DNA of 44,203 bases from Bacteroidales bacterium (GTDB lineage: Bacteria; Bacteroidota; Bacteroidia; Bacteroidales; UBA932): the NCBI GenBank assembly GCA_009774765.1, contig VSOK01000021.1:1-44203 (forward strand). The letters run 5' to 3'. Positions within the stretch are counted from its first letter, which is position 1. The number at the start of each line of letters is the position of its first letter. Under the pieces are notes generated by a model that had not been told where the DNA came from, did no database searches, and worked only from the letters and a program-made list of their open reading frames with translations. Both the position numbers and the translations under genes were made by a program. Shown here piece after piece: positions 23,448 to 33,051 of this stretch.

Positions 23448-24695
23448 ATGATGGACAGAAAAATATCGGATAAGGAATTGCGCAGCCGCAAGAGAAACAG
23501 ATATTTGAAAATCGGAGCATTGTTGGCCGGATGTGTGGTCGCGGTAGTGCTGATTGTTTCAGTGATGAAACCTGTTGTTTCTCTTGATGATGTCGAGGTT
23601 TCTGTTGCGGAATCGGGAGTGCTGGAAATTTCTTTGAATGCAACAGGCAGTGTGGTCCCTTTTTATGAGGAAGTTATAGCTTCTCCGCTATCCACAAAGA
23701 TATTGGAAGTTTATAAGAAGTCAGGAGAGGTGCTTCATAAGGGAGATACCATATTGAAACTTGACCTGTCATCGGCCAATGTTGATTTCCAGGTTGAAAA
23801 GGATGATATAGAAATCAAAAAATGTAAACTTGAGCAATACAAGACTACAGCCGAGAGTGATATTAAGGATTTGGGGATGCAGATAAAAATCAGTGAAATG
23901 CAGCTCCGGAGGACAGAGGCTCTTTTGGTGAATGAGCATTATCTTGACAGCATAGGTGCAAGCACGAAAGATAAGGTCCGCCAGATTGAACTTGAATATG
24001 AAGTCTCAAAATTGCAGTTTGAACAGCTTAAACTGAAGTTTGAGAATTTGCAGAAGACATCGGCTTCAAATATCAAGGTATATGAACTTGATTATAAGAT
24101 AGCACTGGACAAGTTTGCAATAAAAAAGAAAACCCTTGGTGAAGCACAGATTTTAGCTCCTGGAGACGCCACATTGTCTTGGGTGAATGACCAGGTCGGG
24201 TCAAGTGTCGGGGTGGGAGCCCAATTGGCTATTCTGGCAGACCTGAGCCGTTTTAAGGTGAAGGCTGGCATTTCTGATATCTATGCGGGGGATTTCTCCG
24301 TAGGCAGCGATGTTGAGGTGAGAGCCGGAAGTCAGGTGCTTTCCGGCAAGGTCGCCAATGTTGTGCCTTCTGTATCCAATGGTCTTATCAGCTTTACTGT
24401 GCTTCTTGATGATGCATCCAATGATGTATTGCGCTCCGGACTTAATGTAGATGTTTTTGTGGTGAAATCAATAAAGGAGGAGACAGTCAAGATAGCAAAC
24501 CGTCCGTATTATTCCCGTCCTGGAGATTATGTCCTTTGGGTCGTAAATGACGGTTATGCTGAAAAAAGGAATGTTGTTTTAGGTGAAAGCAGCTATGGAG
24601 AAGTTGAAGTCATTGACGGAATCAGCCCCGGAGAGGTGGTTGTAGTTTCCAATATGTCCAGATACCGTGACAAAAAGAGATTAAAAGTTAAGTAA
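23448..24695 (+). CDS. Periplasmic adaptor (HlyD/MacA-type membrane fusion protein)
   Basis: 415 residues. A membrane helix at about 22-42 is followed by a biotinyl-lipoyl half-domain (IASPLSTKILEVYKKSGEVL), a coiled-coil hairpin (about 100-225, heptad-rich), the second lipoyl half and a beta-barrel (AQILAPGDATLSWV, LRSGLNVDVFV), then a membrane-proximal domain ending GISPGEVVVVSNMSRY. This is the standard architecture of adaptors that bridge inner-membrane ABC permeases to TolC. It is the last gene of the operon; the SusC promoter follows within 10 bp. Confidence 0.92.
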   Translation: MMDRKISDKELRSRKRNRYLKIGALLAGCVVAVVLIVSVMKPVVSLDDVEVSVAESGVLEISLNATGSVVPFYEEVIASPLSTKILEVYKKSGEVLHKGDTILKLDLSSANVDFQVEKDDIEIKKCKLEQYKTTAESDIKDLGMQIKISEMQLRRTEALLVNEHYLDSIGASTKDKVRQIELEYEVSKLQFEQLKLKFENLQKTSASNIKVYELDYKIALDKFAIKKKTLGEAQILAPGDATLSWVNDQVGSSVGVGAQLAILADLSRFKVKAGISDIYAGDFSVGSDVEVRAGSQVLSGKVANVVPSVSNGLISFTVLLDDASNDVLRSGLNVDVFVVKSIKEETVKIANRPYYSRPGDYVLWVVNDGYAEKRNVVLGESSYGEVEVIDGISPGEVVVVSNMSRYRDKKRLKVK

Positions 24696-24702
24696 ATTTA
24701 AG

Positions 24703-24710
24703 TATCTTTG
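24703..24710 (+). promoter_or_regulatory. Promoter -7 element (TATCTTTG) of the SusC/SusD operon
   Basis: TATCTTTG matches TAnnTTTG exactly and lies 30 bp before the preferred SusC start. No clear TTTG at -33 was seen. It starts 8 bp after the adaptor stop, so the SusC operon can be expressed separately from the peptide operon, although read-through is possible since no terminator lies between. Confidence 0.6.
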
Positions 24711-24739
24711 TAAGATTTTGAAGTATTATATTGTTACGG

Positions 24740-27700
24740 ATGATTTTACAGGATATTATGATATTGGCTTTTGGAAAAATCAAGTCACTGTTTTTTCTGT
24801 GTCTTTTTGTTCTTCTTTCGGTTCTGTTGCCGGCAGATTTGTCCGCGCAGGACGGGAACACTGATGACATAGTGCTCAGCGGTAAGGTTATAGATGCTTC
24901 TGACGGCTATCCTCTGATAGGCGTCAGCGTGATGGTAGAAGGAACCAAGACTGGTGCCGCCACGGATATTGACGGACATTTCGAATTGAAGATCCCATCT
25001 CAGAAATGCAACATAGTGTTTTCGTATGTGGGATATGAGACTGTCATAAAGGAATTCAACGGAAGGAACGCTTCTTCGTTTTCAAGGACAGTTATGTCGG
25101 CTGATGCCGCTGAACTTGCTGATGTTGTCGTGACCGGCGTCTATGAAAGGAAGAAAGAGAGTTTTACAGGTGCTTCCGTCACTTTCAAGGGAGACGAACT
25201 GAAATCGGTCGGTTCGCAGAATGTCCTTCAGAGCCTTAAGACTCTTGACCCTTCGTTCAAGATAATGGAAAGCGCGCAGTTCGGGTCCAACCCCAATATG
25301 ATGCCTGACATTGAAATAAGGGGCAAGACCAGTGTCGTGGGGCTTAAGGAGGAGTACGGCTCTGATCCTAACCAGCCTCTTTTTATCCTTGACGGATTTG
25401 AAGCCACCCTGGAGACGATAATGAACCTCAATATGAACAGGGTCGCTTCCGTCACTATACTCAAAGATGCCGCCTCTACTGCCATATACGGTTCAAAGGC
25501 GTCCAACGGAGTCGTAGTCATCGAGACAAAGGCACCGGCAAGAGGAAGGCTTCAGTTTTCCTACAAAGGAGACTTCGGACTTTCAATCGCAGACCTTACC
25601 GACTACAATCTGATGAATTCGAGGGAAAAACTTGAATTTGAGACATTGGCCGGCGTCTACCGTGACAATACGGGAAACCCTTTCAACCAGATCAAGTTCG
25701 ACAATCTCAGGAATGAGAGACTGAAGGATATAGAGAGCGGGGTAGACACTTATTGGCTGAGCGAACCTGTACGTACCGGATTTACTCACAAACATAACAT
25801 ATATGCCGAGGGAGGAGAAGAAAAGATCCGTTACGGCATAGGGCTGAGCTACGGAAATGTCGGAGGAGTGATGAAAGGTTCTGACAGGCAGACCATAGAA
25901 GGAAATGTCGACCTGATATACCGTACAGGAAAATTCCAGTTCAGCAACAAGCTGACTATAAATTATCTTGATACGGAAAACCCTGTCGTTCCGTTCTCTG
26001 AATACGCCCAGGCGAACCCTTATTACAAGAAATACAATTCCGGGGGGGGCATAGATAAATATCTGTATTATCCCGAAGAGGACTTCGATGATTATCCTGT
26101 CTCGAATCCTCTCTGGAATGCCCATCTCAACAATTACGACAAAACTGCCGGATTCGGGTTTACAAACAATTTCATATTTGAATGGTTTATCCTGAAAGAT
26201 CTCCGCTTCAGAGCCAAGTTCGGAATCACGAAGGATGAAAGGACTGATCAGACAAGGCTTTCTCCTCTGCATTCCGATTTTGACGACCTCGGTGAGACGG
26301 AGAAGGGTCTTTATACGCACGCGCAGACAAAAAAATTGTTCTATGAAGGCGATGCGGCCATAACATTCGGCAAATTGCTTGGAAGCAGGCACATGGTCAA
26401 TGCCGTAGGAGGCTTCAATTTCAGCAGCAACAAAAACCAGAATTACGGGTACTCTGCCAACGGGTTCACTGAAGACCAGTTCGCCGCACCTTCTTTTGCG
26501 AACGGATATCCGGAAGGGGAGAAACCGAAATACAATGAAACTCTAAAAAGAGCTGTCAGCTTCTATCTCAACGGAGGCTATTCATATAGTGACAGATATC
26601 TTTTTGATGTGAATTACCGTCTTGACGGAGCTTCGATGTTCGGTACTGGAAACCGTTTCAGAAACACCTGGTCCGTGGGACTCGGATGGAATATCCATAA
26701 GGAGGATTTTCTTATGGAAAAGACGGACTTTTTCCAGATGCTGAAGCTCAGGGGATCTGTCGGAAATCCGGGGAACCAGAATTTCTCCGCATATCAGGCG
26801 TTCTCCACCTATCAGTTCAACGGCTGGATGACAAATATTTTCGGAGCCGGAGTAATCGTAAAGAATCTTGGAAATGAAGGCCTTGCCTGGCAGGAGACCA
26901 TCAATTATGATATCGGAGCGGATATAGCGATGTGGAAAAACAGGGTTACTGTCACATTTGACTATTTCTGGAAAAACACCGACCCTCTTCTTGCCATAAT
27001 CTCGACAAAAGGCTCGATGGGCGTCAGCACAATCGCTATGAATGCCGGGGCTCAGAAGACAAACGGATGGGAGGCCACATTCAAGATATCTCCTGTATAC
27101 CGTCCTTCTGAAGGCATAAACTGGAACATAAGCGTAAATGCTACAAGTTCAAGATCAAAATATGCCAATATCGGAAATGCTTTCAGTTCCCTCAATGAAA
27201 GCGGAAAGGCGTCGCTTGTCGGCACGACACGTTATTATGACGGAGGAAGTCCTACTTCAATATGGGCTGTACGCTCAGCGGGTATAGATCCGGCTACGGG
27301 ACGTGAACTTTTCATCAAGAAAGACGGAACATATTCGTTCACTTATGATTCGGATGATGAAACAGTAGTCGGAAATACACAGCCGAAACTTGAAGGTGTG
27401 CTGGGAACGACATTGTATTACAAGGGTTTTTCTGTGGGATGCTATTTAAGATACAGGCTTGGAGGCCAGGTCTTCAATTCTTCTGTTTTCCAGAAAGTCG
27501 AGAATATCGGTACGGAGGAAGTGTATTTCAATCAGGACAAAAGGGCTTTGTATGAACGCTGGTCCGAAAGCAACAGGGATGCCTATTACAAAGGTATATC
27601 TATGGTCCAGACCACAAGCAAGTCGTCCCGTTTCGTAATGGATGAAAACACTTTGACTGGAGAGTCATTCAATGTGGGATATGAATTTCCTGACAGGATG

Positions 27701-27841
27701 ATAAGAAAGCTCCATATAGCTGCACTGTCGCTGCAGCTGACTATGAATGACATATTCAGGGCTTCAAGCGTGAGGGTTGAAAGAGGAATCGAATATCCTT
27801 TTGCCAGAAGCGTTTCGTTCTCTTTGGGTGTAACATTCTGA
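24740..27841 (+). CDS. SusC/RagA-family TonB-dependent outer-membrane transporter
   Basis: 1033 residues from the ATG at 24740; the frame also has TTG 24731 and ATG 24758. A signal peptide ends LPADLSAQ. A carboxypeptidase-D-like domain follows (VIDASDGYPLIGVSVMVEGT), then the SusC plug (QSLKTLDPSFKIMES, DIEIRG, TILKDAASTAIYGSKASNGV) and a long beta-barrel with DYFWKNTDPLL and a terminal VSFSLGVTF. It imports a ligand captured by the SusD partner, using TonB energy. Loss of glycan enzymes nearby and the type of accessory lipoproteins suggest peptides rather than polysaccharide. Confidence 0.95.
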   Translation: MILQDIMILAFGKIKSLFFLCLFVLLSVLLPADLSAQDGNTDDIVLSGKVIDASDGYPLIGVSVMVEGTKTGAATDIDGHFELKIPSQKCNIVFSYVGYETVIKEFNGRNASSFSRTVMSADAAELADVVVTGVYERKKESFTGASVTFKGDELKSVGSQNVLQSLKTLDPSFKIMESAQFGSNPNMMPDIEIRGKTSVVGLKEEYGSDPNQPLFILDGFEATLETIMNLNMNRVASVTILKDAASTAIYGSKASNGVVVIETKAPARGRLQFSYKGDFGLSIADLTDYNLMNSREKLEFETLAGVYRDNTGNPFNQIKFDNLRNERLKDIESGVDTYWLSEPVRTGFTHKHNIYAEGGEEKIRYGIGLSYGNVGGVMKGSDRQTIEGNVDLIYRTGKFQFSNKLTINYLDTENPVVPFSEYAQANPYYKKYNSGGGIDKYLYYPEEDFDDYPVSNPLWNAHLNNYDKTAGFGFTNNFIFEWFILKDLRFRAKFGITKDERTDQTRLSPLHSDFDDLGETEKGLYTHAQTKKLFYEGDAAITFGKLLGSRHMVNAVGGFNFSSNKNQNYGYSANGFTEDQFAAPSFANGYPEGEKPKYNETLKRAVSFYLNGGYSYSDRYLFDVNYRLDGASMFGTGNRFRNTWSVGLGWNIHKEDFLMEKTDFFQMLKLRGSVGNPGNQNFSAYQAFSTYQFNGWMTNIFGAGVIVKNLGNEGLAWQETINYDIGADIAMWKNRVTVTFDYFWKNTDPLLAIISTKGSMGVSTIAMNAGAQKTNGWEATFKISPVYRPSEGINWNISVNATSSRSKYANIGNAFSSLNESGKASLVGTTRYYDGGSPTSIWAVRSAGIDPATGRELFIKKDGTYSFTYDSDDETVVGNTQPKLEGVLGTTLYYKGFSVGCYLRYRLGGQVFNSSVFQKVENIGTEEVYFNQDKRALYERWSESNRDAYYKGISMVQTTSKSSRFVMDENTLTGESFNVGYEFPDRMIRKLHIAALSLQLTMNDIFRASSVRVERGIEYPFARSVSFSLGVTF

Positions 27842-27856
27842 TGCTGTTGAAAAGTT

Positions 27857-29308
27857 ATGAGAAAGAATATCATATATATGATGATAGCGGCGGCAATGGT
27901 CTGCTGTCTGTCAGGATGCGGAAAATGGCTTGATGTGAAGCCTTACGACGAGATGGCCGAAGGGGATCTCCTGTCTACGGAAAACGGGTTCATCAGACTT
28001 CTGAACGGAATATATATCGAGATGAACCGTGATATGCTTTACGGCGGTGCACTGTCCGTGGAAATGATAGAGATTATGGGAGGAGCCTATTCGATAGGCA
28101 CGAGCAATGCCGTCTGGGGAAACTTCAGCGACCTTGCGAAATACAAATACGGCACTGACTATTGGAGGGCAAGGTTTTCTGAAACGTGGAACAAGACATA
28201 TTCGCTTGTGCTGAACTGCAATCTTCTGCTTGACAATATTGACGGGAAGAAATCACTTTTTTCCGGGGACAACTACAGTATCATCAAAGGTGAAGCACTC
28301 GCGCTCAGGGCGATGCTGCATTTTGATATGCTCAGGATTTTCGGACCTGTGTATTCGCGCAATCCTGAATCTTTGAGCATACCATATTATACTGCATATA
28401 CGACTGTTCCGGAAAATCTTCTGCCTGCGTCCGATGTCGCGTCGAAGATTGTAAACGATTTGCGTGAAGCAAGGATACTGCTTTCGTCGGATCCGGTCAT
28501 AACGGAAGGAGTGAGAATGCAGGGACCTGCTGACGGTTCTTCAAACTTCCTCTACTATAGGAATATAAGGCTTAATTATTATGCCGTTACAGCTCTTCTT
28601 GCCAGGGCTTCCCTGTATTTCGGGGACAAGAGCACTGCCTTTTCCTGCGCAAATGAAGTCATAGGGGCATTGAACCAGGGAATATTCTCTTTTGTGGACA
28701 GGTCTCTTGTCACAGGTTCTCCTGAGGATCCTGACCGTATCTTTTCTTCGGAAGTGATATTTGCATTGTCACATGCCCGGAGAAACGAACTGTTCAAGAA
28801 TTATTATGATCCGAGCCGTGTTCCCAACTATGTGTTCAGAATGGACAGCGATATGTTTTCACGTTTGATCTTCGGCGGGTCACAGTCGGGAGGAAGCCAG
28901 GATGACTACAGATGCAGGGTAAACTGGATTGCTACAGGCACAAACCGGTATTTCTACAAATATTCAGATATGGTGGATGTCGGAAATATCCGCAACACAA
29001 TGATTCCTATGATAAGAATGGGAGAAATGTATCTCATTGCGGCAGAAAGCTGTTCGGAGACACTGGCTGACGGACTTTCATACGTCAATCTCCTGAGAAG
29101 CAACAGGGGCGTATCAGCCCTTCCGGAGCTTACTCAGGAACTTCTGCAATATGAGTATATCCGTGAACTTTACGGGGAAGGCCAGCTGTTCTTTATGTAC
29201 AAAAGGATGTTCTCCCCTGTGCTGACTTCCGTAAATCCTTCTAAAAATCCTCAGCCGAGCGATGAACTTTTTGTAGTACCTCTTCCTGATACGGAGACAC
29301 AAAACTGA
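27857..29308 (+). CDS. SusD/RagB-family outer-membrane lipoprotein
   Basis: 483 residues. The signal ends CCLSGC (Cys at about 21) followed by GKWLDVKPYDEMAEGDLLST, the usual SusD start. Later family features are ALALRAMLHFDMLRIFGP, NYYAVTALLARASLYFGDK and MIRMGEMYLIAAESC. It forms the hinged lid over the SusC channel and binds substrate at the cell surface. It starts 15 bp after SusC and its TGA overlaps the ATG of the DUF4843 gene, so the genes are coupled. Length is slightly short compared with the common 500-600 residues, as in peptide-type RagB proteins. Confidence 0.95.
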   Translation: MRKNIIYMMIAAAMVCCLSGCGKWLDVKPYDEMAEGDLLSTENGFIRLLNGIYIEMNRDMLYGGALSVEMIEIMGGAYSIGTSNAVWGNFSDLAKYKYGTDYWRARFSETWNKTYSLVLNCNLLLDNIDGKKSLFSGDNYSIIKGEALALRAMLHFDMLRIFGPVYSRNPESLSIPYYTAYTTVPENLLPASDVASKIVNDLREARILLSSDPVITEGVRMQGPADGSSNFLYYRNIRLNYYAVTALLARASLYFGDKSTAFSCANEVIGALNQGIFSFVDRSLVTGSPEDPDRIFSSEVIFALSHARRNELFKNYYDPSRVPNYVFRMDSDMFSRLIFGGSQSGGSQDDYRCRVNWIATGTNRYFYKYSDMVDVGNIRNTMIPMIRMGEMYLIAAESCSETLADGLSYVNLLRSNRGVSALPELTQELLQYEYIRELYGEGQLFFMYKRMFSPVLTSVNPSKNPQPSDELFVVPLPDTETQN

Positions 29309-30072
29309 TGCAGATGAAAACATACAGGAAACATATAGGGATTTTGATGCTGGTCTTTGCAGCTGTGGCCTGCGTTGAACGGCATCCTCAACTGTTCGGC
29401 GACATAGCCGGAGTATATTTCAACAACAGGACTTCCGGAGTCTTCTCTGATGAAAGGAATGTGACCTTTGTATATGAGGATGAAGACGAGGTGCAGATAC
29501 CTGTCACGGTACAGCTGGTCGGAAGACCTGCTCCTGAAGACAGGGAAGTCAGCATTACGGCAGTTTCTGACAATGCCGAGGAAGGAGTTGACTACAGGCT
29601 TCCGGAAAGGTCCGTTCTTCCTGCCGGAGCTTCTTCATTCGAATACATAGTCACGCTTCTGAGGACTGATGCCATCAAGGTCAATACAAAGACAATAACT
29701 CTTGAAGTTCATCCAAACGGTAATTTTTCACTTCCTGTCACAGAAATGGTGCAGGCTTCAGGCAACGTGACGACATTGGAATACCGTATTGTCTTTTCTG
29801 ATATGTTCACAGAGCCTCCTGTCACTTGGGACAAGAACATATTGGGTGACTTCTCTCAGCAGAAATTCGAGCTTATATGCCGTGTCCTTGATATAAAAAG
29901 GTCAGATTTCAATGACTATGAAAAGATGACACTGTCTTTCCAGGTCTATATCTTCAATGAAATGAGACGGTATATCAAAGATGAGCTTGCTAAGAAGGAG
30001 GCCGGGGAAGAATACGATGAAGATATTATAGACAAGGTTACAGGGGAACCTATAACTTTCCCTTCTGAATAA
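29308..30072 (+). CDS. DUF4843 surface lipoprotein
   Basis: 254 residues. The signal ends FAAVAC (Cys at about 22). Then GDIAGVYFNNRTSGV and a beta-rich segment (VQIPVTVQLVGRPAPEDREV, NAEEGVDYRLPE) are typical of DUF4843, a Calx-beta-like domain. Members sit beside SusC/SusD in many Bacteroidetes loci; I recall the B. thetaiotaomicron BT2261-2264 complex having accessory lipoproteins of this kind with bound peptide. It probably forms part of the same outer-membrane complex. The start overlaps the SusD stop by one base. Confidence 0.82.
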   Translation: MQMKTYRKHIGILMLVFAAVACVERHPQLFGDIAGVYFNNRTSGVFSDERNVTFVYEDEDEVQIPVTVQLVGRPAPEDREVSITAVSDNAEEGVDYRLPERSVLPAGASSFEYIVTLLRTDAIKVNTKTITLEVHPNGNFSLPVTEMVQASGNVTTLEYRIVFSDMFTEPPVTWDKNILGDFSQQKFELICRVLDIKRSDFNDYEKMTLSFQVYIFNEMRRYIKDELAKKEAGEEYDEDIIDKVTGEPITFPSE

Positions 30073-30084
30073 GATATTACAGGT

Positions 30085-31638
30085 ATGAAAAGATATTTGC
30101 TGATGGCTTTGGCCATCGTATCTGCTGCTTCGTGCTCCAGGGATTTGGGCAATTACGATTACAGGAATCTTGATGAGCCTGTAATTTCCGGTATTGAAGA
30201 AAATATCGAGAGGCTGACACAGGAACAGCTGGCCATATCGCCTGTCATTACAGGGGGGCTTTCGGAAGACAGCTATGATTATGAGTGGAAAACGATAGAC
30301 AAGAACGGGGAAAGCGAAGGTATCATAATAGGTCAGGAAAAGAATCTTGACTATAAGGTGATTCTTTCTCCCGGTGAATATGCTCTGTACTATACCCTTA
30401 CGGAAAAGGATTCGGGAATATATTGGCAGTTCGAGTCTACGCTGAAAGTCAGTTCCTCTATGTCTGAAGGGTGGATGGTCCTTTGCTCGGATGGCGGCAG
30501 GACAAGGCTTGACTTTATTTCTGAAGTCACAGGGAAGACGTATGCCGATGTGTTGAAAGACAATAAGGATATGCCTGCATTCGACGGACCGAGAAAAATC
30601 CATTGGCAGTCAGCCATGTCATTTGCGGATTCTCCGTATTATCTGTTTACTGACGGAGGAGCCACAAGGCTCGGCAAGGATTCATTCGGTTGGACGGAGG
30701 AATACAGGATGGTCTATGAAATGGCTTCAATGGCGGACGTTGCGCCTTCGATGATGGTTTCTGCCGGCTTCGGCAAGCTGATAGTCGGCGGCACGGATGT
30801 GTATTACAGTGAGAATATGGGAATACGCGGCCTCTATGGCAGTCCGGTCAACAAAGGGTTCCGTGCAGCCCCTTATATAGGCGCGAATGTGTCCGCTGAG
30901 CAGTATGCTTCAGTATATCTTCTCTACGATATGGACAACAGGAAGTTTATGGCATATTGCCCGCTCCTTGAAAAGAATGACCTTGGCGCGCAGGAGCCTC
31001 TTGCCGGTATGGACGAGATGGGACTTATAGCTGAAGGTCTTGCAGGGACCGGACAGGAAAGTGTTGTCGGCAATGCGTTTGAAAGGTATCCGGAGGGATA
31101 TGAGCTGGTATATATGGAAAATACTCTGTATGATCCCGGCAACGCCTATATGGGAGTGACATACTCTGTCCTTGCCGACGGGGCGCGGCGTTATGTGTAC
31201 GGAATACAGCTTGGCGATATGCTCCGTTTCTCGCAATGTCCTTATGTGCTTGGAAAGGCTTACTATGGTGATATTTCATCTTGCAGCGGCATCAGTGGCG
31301 ACGGGGTCCTGTATGCTTTCAGCTCACTCAAGAACTATATGTACTATGCTGTAGGGGATACGGTGTATGGAGTCGACCTTAATATGTCTCCGCTGAGCGG
31401 CAAGGTTCAGTTCAAGCTTGATGGAGAGAATATAACCTGTCTGAAATTCAATCTGTTCAAGCAGTCAAAAGACAGGCGCAGCTATAATCTTATAGTCGGA
31501 AGCGAAAAGGACGGGGCCGGAATCCTGCGGGTCTATGAAGGATATGAATCCGACGGTGATTTCAGCGGTGTCACGCCTGAGGTCTACGGAGGCTTTGCGG
31601 AGATCGTGGACGTTACCTACAAGGAAAGGACATACTGA
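30085..31638 (+). CDS. PKD-like family lipoprotein
   Basis: 517 residues with signal ending SAASC (Cys at about 17). DLGNYDYRNLDEPVISGIEE starts the known PKD-like Bacteroidetes family, followed by Ig-like segments (YDYEWKTIDKNGES, YALYYTLTEKDSGIYWQFES) and a C-terminal propeller-like region (SEGWMVLCSDGG, onward). It lies 12 bp after DUF4843. The SusC/SusD/DUF4843/PKD-like group recurs across the phylum and is associated with peptide uptake; the exact contribution of this protein is not established. Confidence 0.82.
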   Translation: MKRYLLMALAIVSAASCSRDLGNYDYRNLDEPVISGIEENIERLTQEQLAISPVITGGLSEDSYDYEWKTIDKNGESEGIIIGQEKNLDYKVILSPGEYALYYTLTEKDSGIYWQFESTLKVSSSMSEGWMVLCSDGGRTRLDFISEVTGKTYADVLKDNKDMPAFDGPRKIHWQSAMSFADSPYYLFTDGGATRLGKDSFGWTEEYRMVYEMASMADVAPSMMVSAGFGKLIVGGTDVYYSENMGIRGLYGSPVNKGFRAAPYIGANVSAEQYASVYLLYDMDNRKFMAYCPLLEKNDLGAQEPLAGMDEMGLIAEGLAGTGQESVVGNAFERYPEGYELVYMENTLYDPGNAYMGVTYSVLADGARRYVYGIQLGDMLRFSQCPYVLGKAYYGDISSCSGISGDGVLYAFSSLKNYMYYAVGDTVYGVDLNMSPLSGKVQFKLDGENITCLKFNLFKQSKDRRSYNLIVGSEKDGAGILRVYEGYESDGDFSGVTPEVYGGFAEIVDVTYKERTY

Positions 31639-31669
31639 TAATAAATGATATTTTACAATCGACTGTTTT

Positions 31670-33019
31670 ATGAAAAAGTTTTTAACGGTGCTTGCAATGC
31701 TGTCTCTTGTCGCCTGCGGAAAATCTTCGGAGGATATTGAGATTACTTTTGATGTACATAATCCTGTAGCAGGGACAGTGGTTCTGGCTTACCATTACAA
31801 TATGGTGGAGATACAGCTTGATGAGAACGGACACGGCACGTGTTCTGTCACAGGGGTAGAAGAGACATTTGCGAATGTGTTTTACGGGATGGACAGGAAG
31901 ATGGTCTATCTTGAAAAGGGAGACAAGGTGCATATTGAATTCGACGGCAATGATTTCAAAGGCACGTTCAAGTTTGAGGGAGACAAGTCTCCGGCTGTTG
32001 AGTATCTCAATACGGTCACTTTGACCGAGTTCTCACAGGATAAATATGCGCTTCCTTTCGGGGAATTCAAAGCAATGCTTTCAGATATGGAAGCTGAAGC
32101 GCAGAAACTTCTTGATGCGCGTGATATGAGAGGTACCGGCAATTTCAAGAGGATGGAACAGGGAAGAATAAGATATTCATACGCTTCCCCTCTGATTGTA
32201 TACCCTGTAGGACATCGTTTTGTCGTGCCGGAATCGGAGTTTGTGCCATCTGATGATTATTACAACACCATAAGGGAGTATTTTGTTGATGATGAAGTGT
32301 TTGCCGATGTTGACCAGTACCGTGAATTTATGGTTGAGGCAGCACATATTCTTGATGCTTCCAATCGCAATGTAACCGGCTATTATCCCAAGATCGTGGG
32401 AGAGATGCGTTACATCGCGGACAATTGCCGTAATGTCAAAGTCAGGGAGACGCTTATACATCATCTTGCTGCGCCATACGTGGACATATATGGTATAGAC
32501 GATGTCCAGGATCTTGTAAATATCCACAGGACATACGTTTCCGATCCTGTCATGGCTGCTGATTTCCAGAACAAATATGACAAATGGAACAAGACGAAGC
32601 CGGGAAAGCAGTCTCCGGATTTTTCTGCGGCTGACATCAATGGCAAGGTCTGCAGCCTCAAGGATTTCAAGGGAAAATATGTCTATATTGATATGTGGGC
32701 GACATGGTGCCGTCCATGCCAGAATGAACTTCCTTATATGAAAAAGCTTGCTGAGGAATTTGAAGGGAAGAATATTGTTTTTCTGGGTCTTTCGATAGAC
32801 CAGAACAAAAGTAAATGGGAAGAGAAGGTCAAAAGCGGCGAGCTGTGCGGTGTGCAGCTGTATCTGGGTACAGGAAGTGCATTCCAGAATGACTATATGA
32901 TCAAAGGGATTCCAAGATTCATCCTGCTTGACAGGGAAGGCCGTATAATCAATGAAAATATGAGCCGTCCTTCTTCCGAGGAGACCGTACGTGTGCTGAA
33001 TGGTCTTGAAGGAATATAA
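31670..33019 (+). CDS. TlpA-type thiol-disulfide oxidoreductase lipoprotein
   Basis: 449 residues. The signal ends LSLVAC (Cys at about 16). The N-terminal DUF4369-like beta domain is at about 25-120 (VYLEKGDKVHIEFDG), then a helical linker, then a thioredoxin-like domain from about 315: SPDFSAADINGKVCSLKDFK, the redox pair Cys347 and Cys350 in MWATWCRPCQNELP, and cis-Pro region KGIPRFILLD. It is the usual four-domain layout of Bacteroidetes TlpA proteins. In this operon it may reduce disulfides in imported peptides. It follows the PKD-like gene by 31 bp. Confidence 0.92.
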   Translation: MKKFLTVLAMLSLVACGKSSEDIEITFDVHNPVAGTVVLAYHYNMVEIQLDENGHGTCSVTGVEETFANVFYGMDRKMVYLEKGDKVHIEFDGNDFKGTFKFEGDKSPAVEYLNTVTLTEFSQDKYALPFGEFKAMLSDMEAEAQKLLDARDMRGTGNFKRMEQGRIRYSYASPLIVYPVGHRFVVPESEFVPSDDYYNTIREYFVDDEVFADVDQYREFMVEAAHILDASNRNVTGYYPKIVGEMRYIADNCRNVKVRETLIHHLAAPYVDIYGIDDVQDLVNIHRTYVSDPVMAADFQNKYDKWNKTKPGKQSPDFSAADINGKVCSLKDFKGKYVYIDMWATWCRPCQNELPYMKKLAEEFEGKNIVFLGLSIDQNKSKWEEKVKSGELCGVQLYLGTGSAFQNDYMIKGIPRFILLDREGRIINENMSRPSSEETVRVLNGLEGI

Positions 33020-33051
33020 ATCAATAATATCAACATTTAAAAATAATAGTA

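Noticed and set aside
25583..26392. 269-codon minus-strand open frame inside the SusC gene
   Set aside because: Fully inside a clear SusC coding region in the opposite frame; no family features.
29902..30603. Long minus-strand open frame opposite the DUF4843 and PKD-like genes
   Set aside because: It overlaps two well-supported plus-strand genes, has no recognisable domain and no promoter; treated as a shadow frame.
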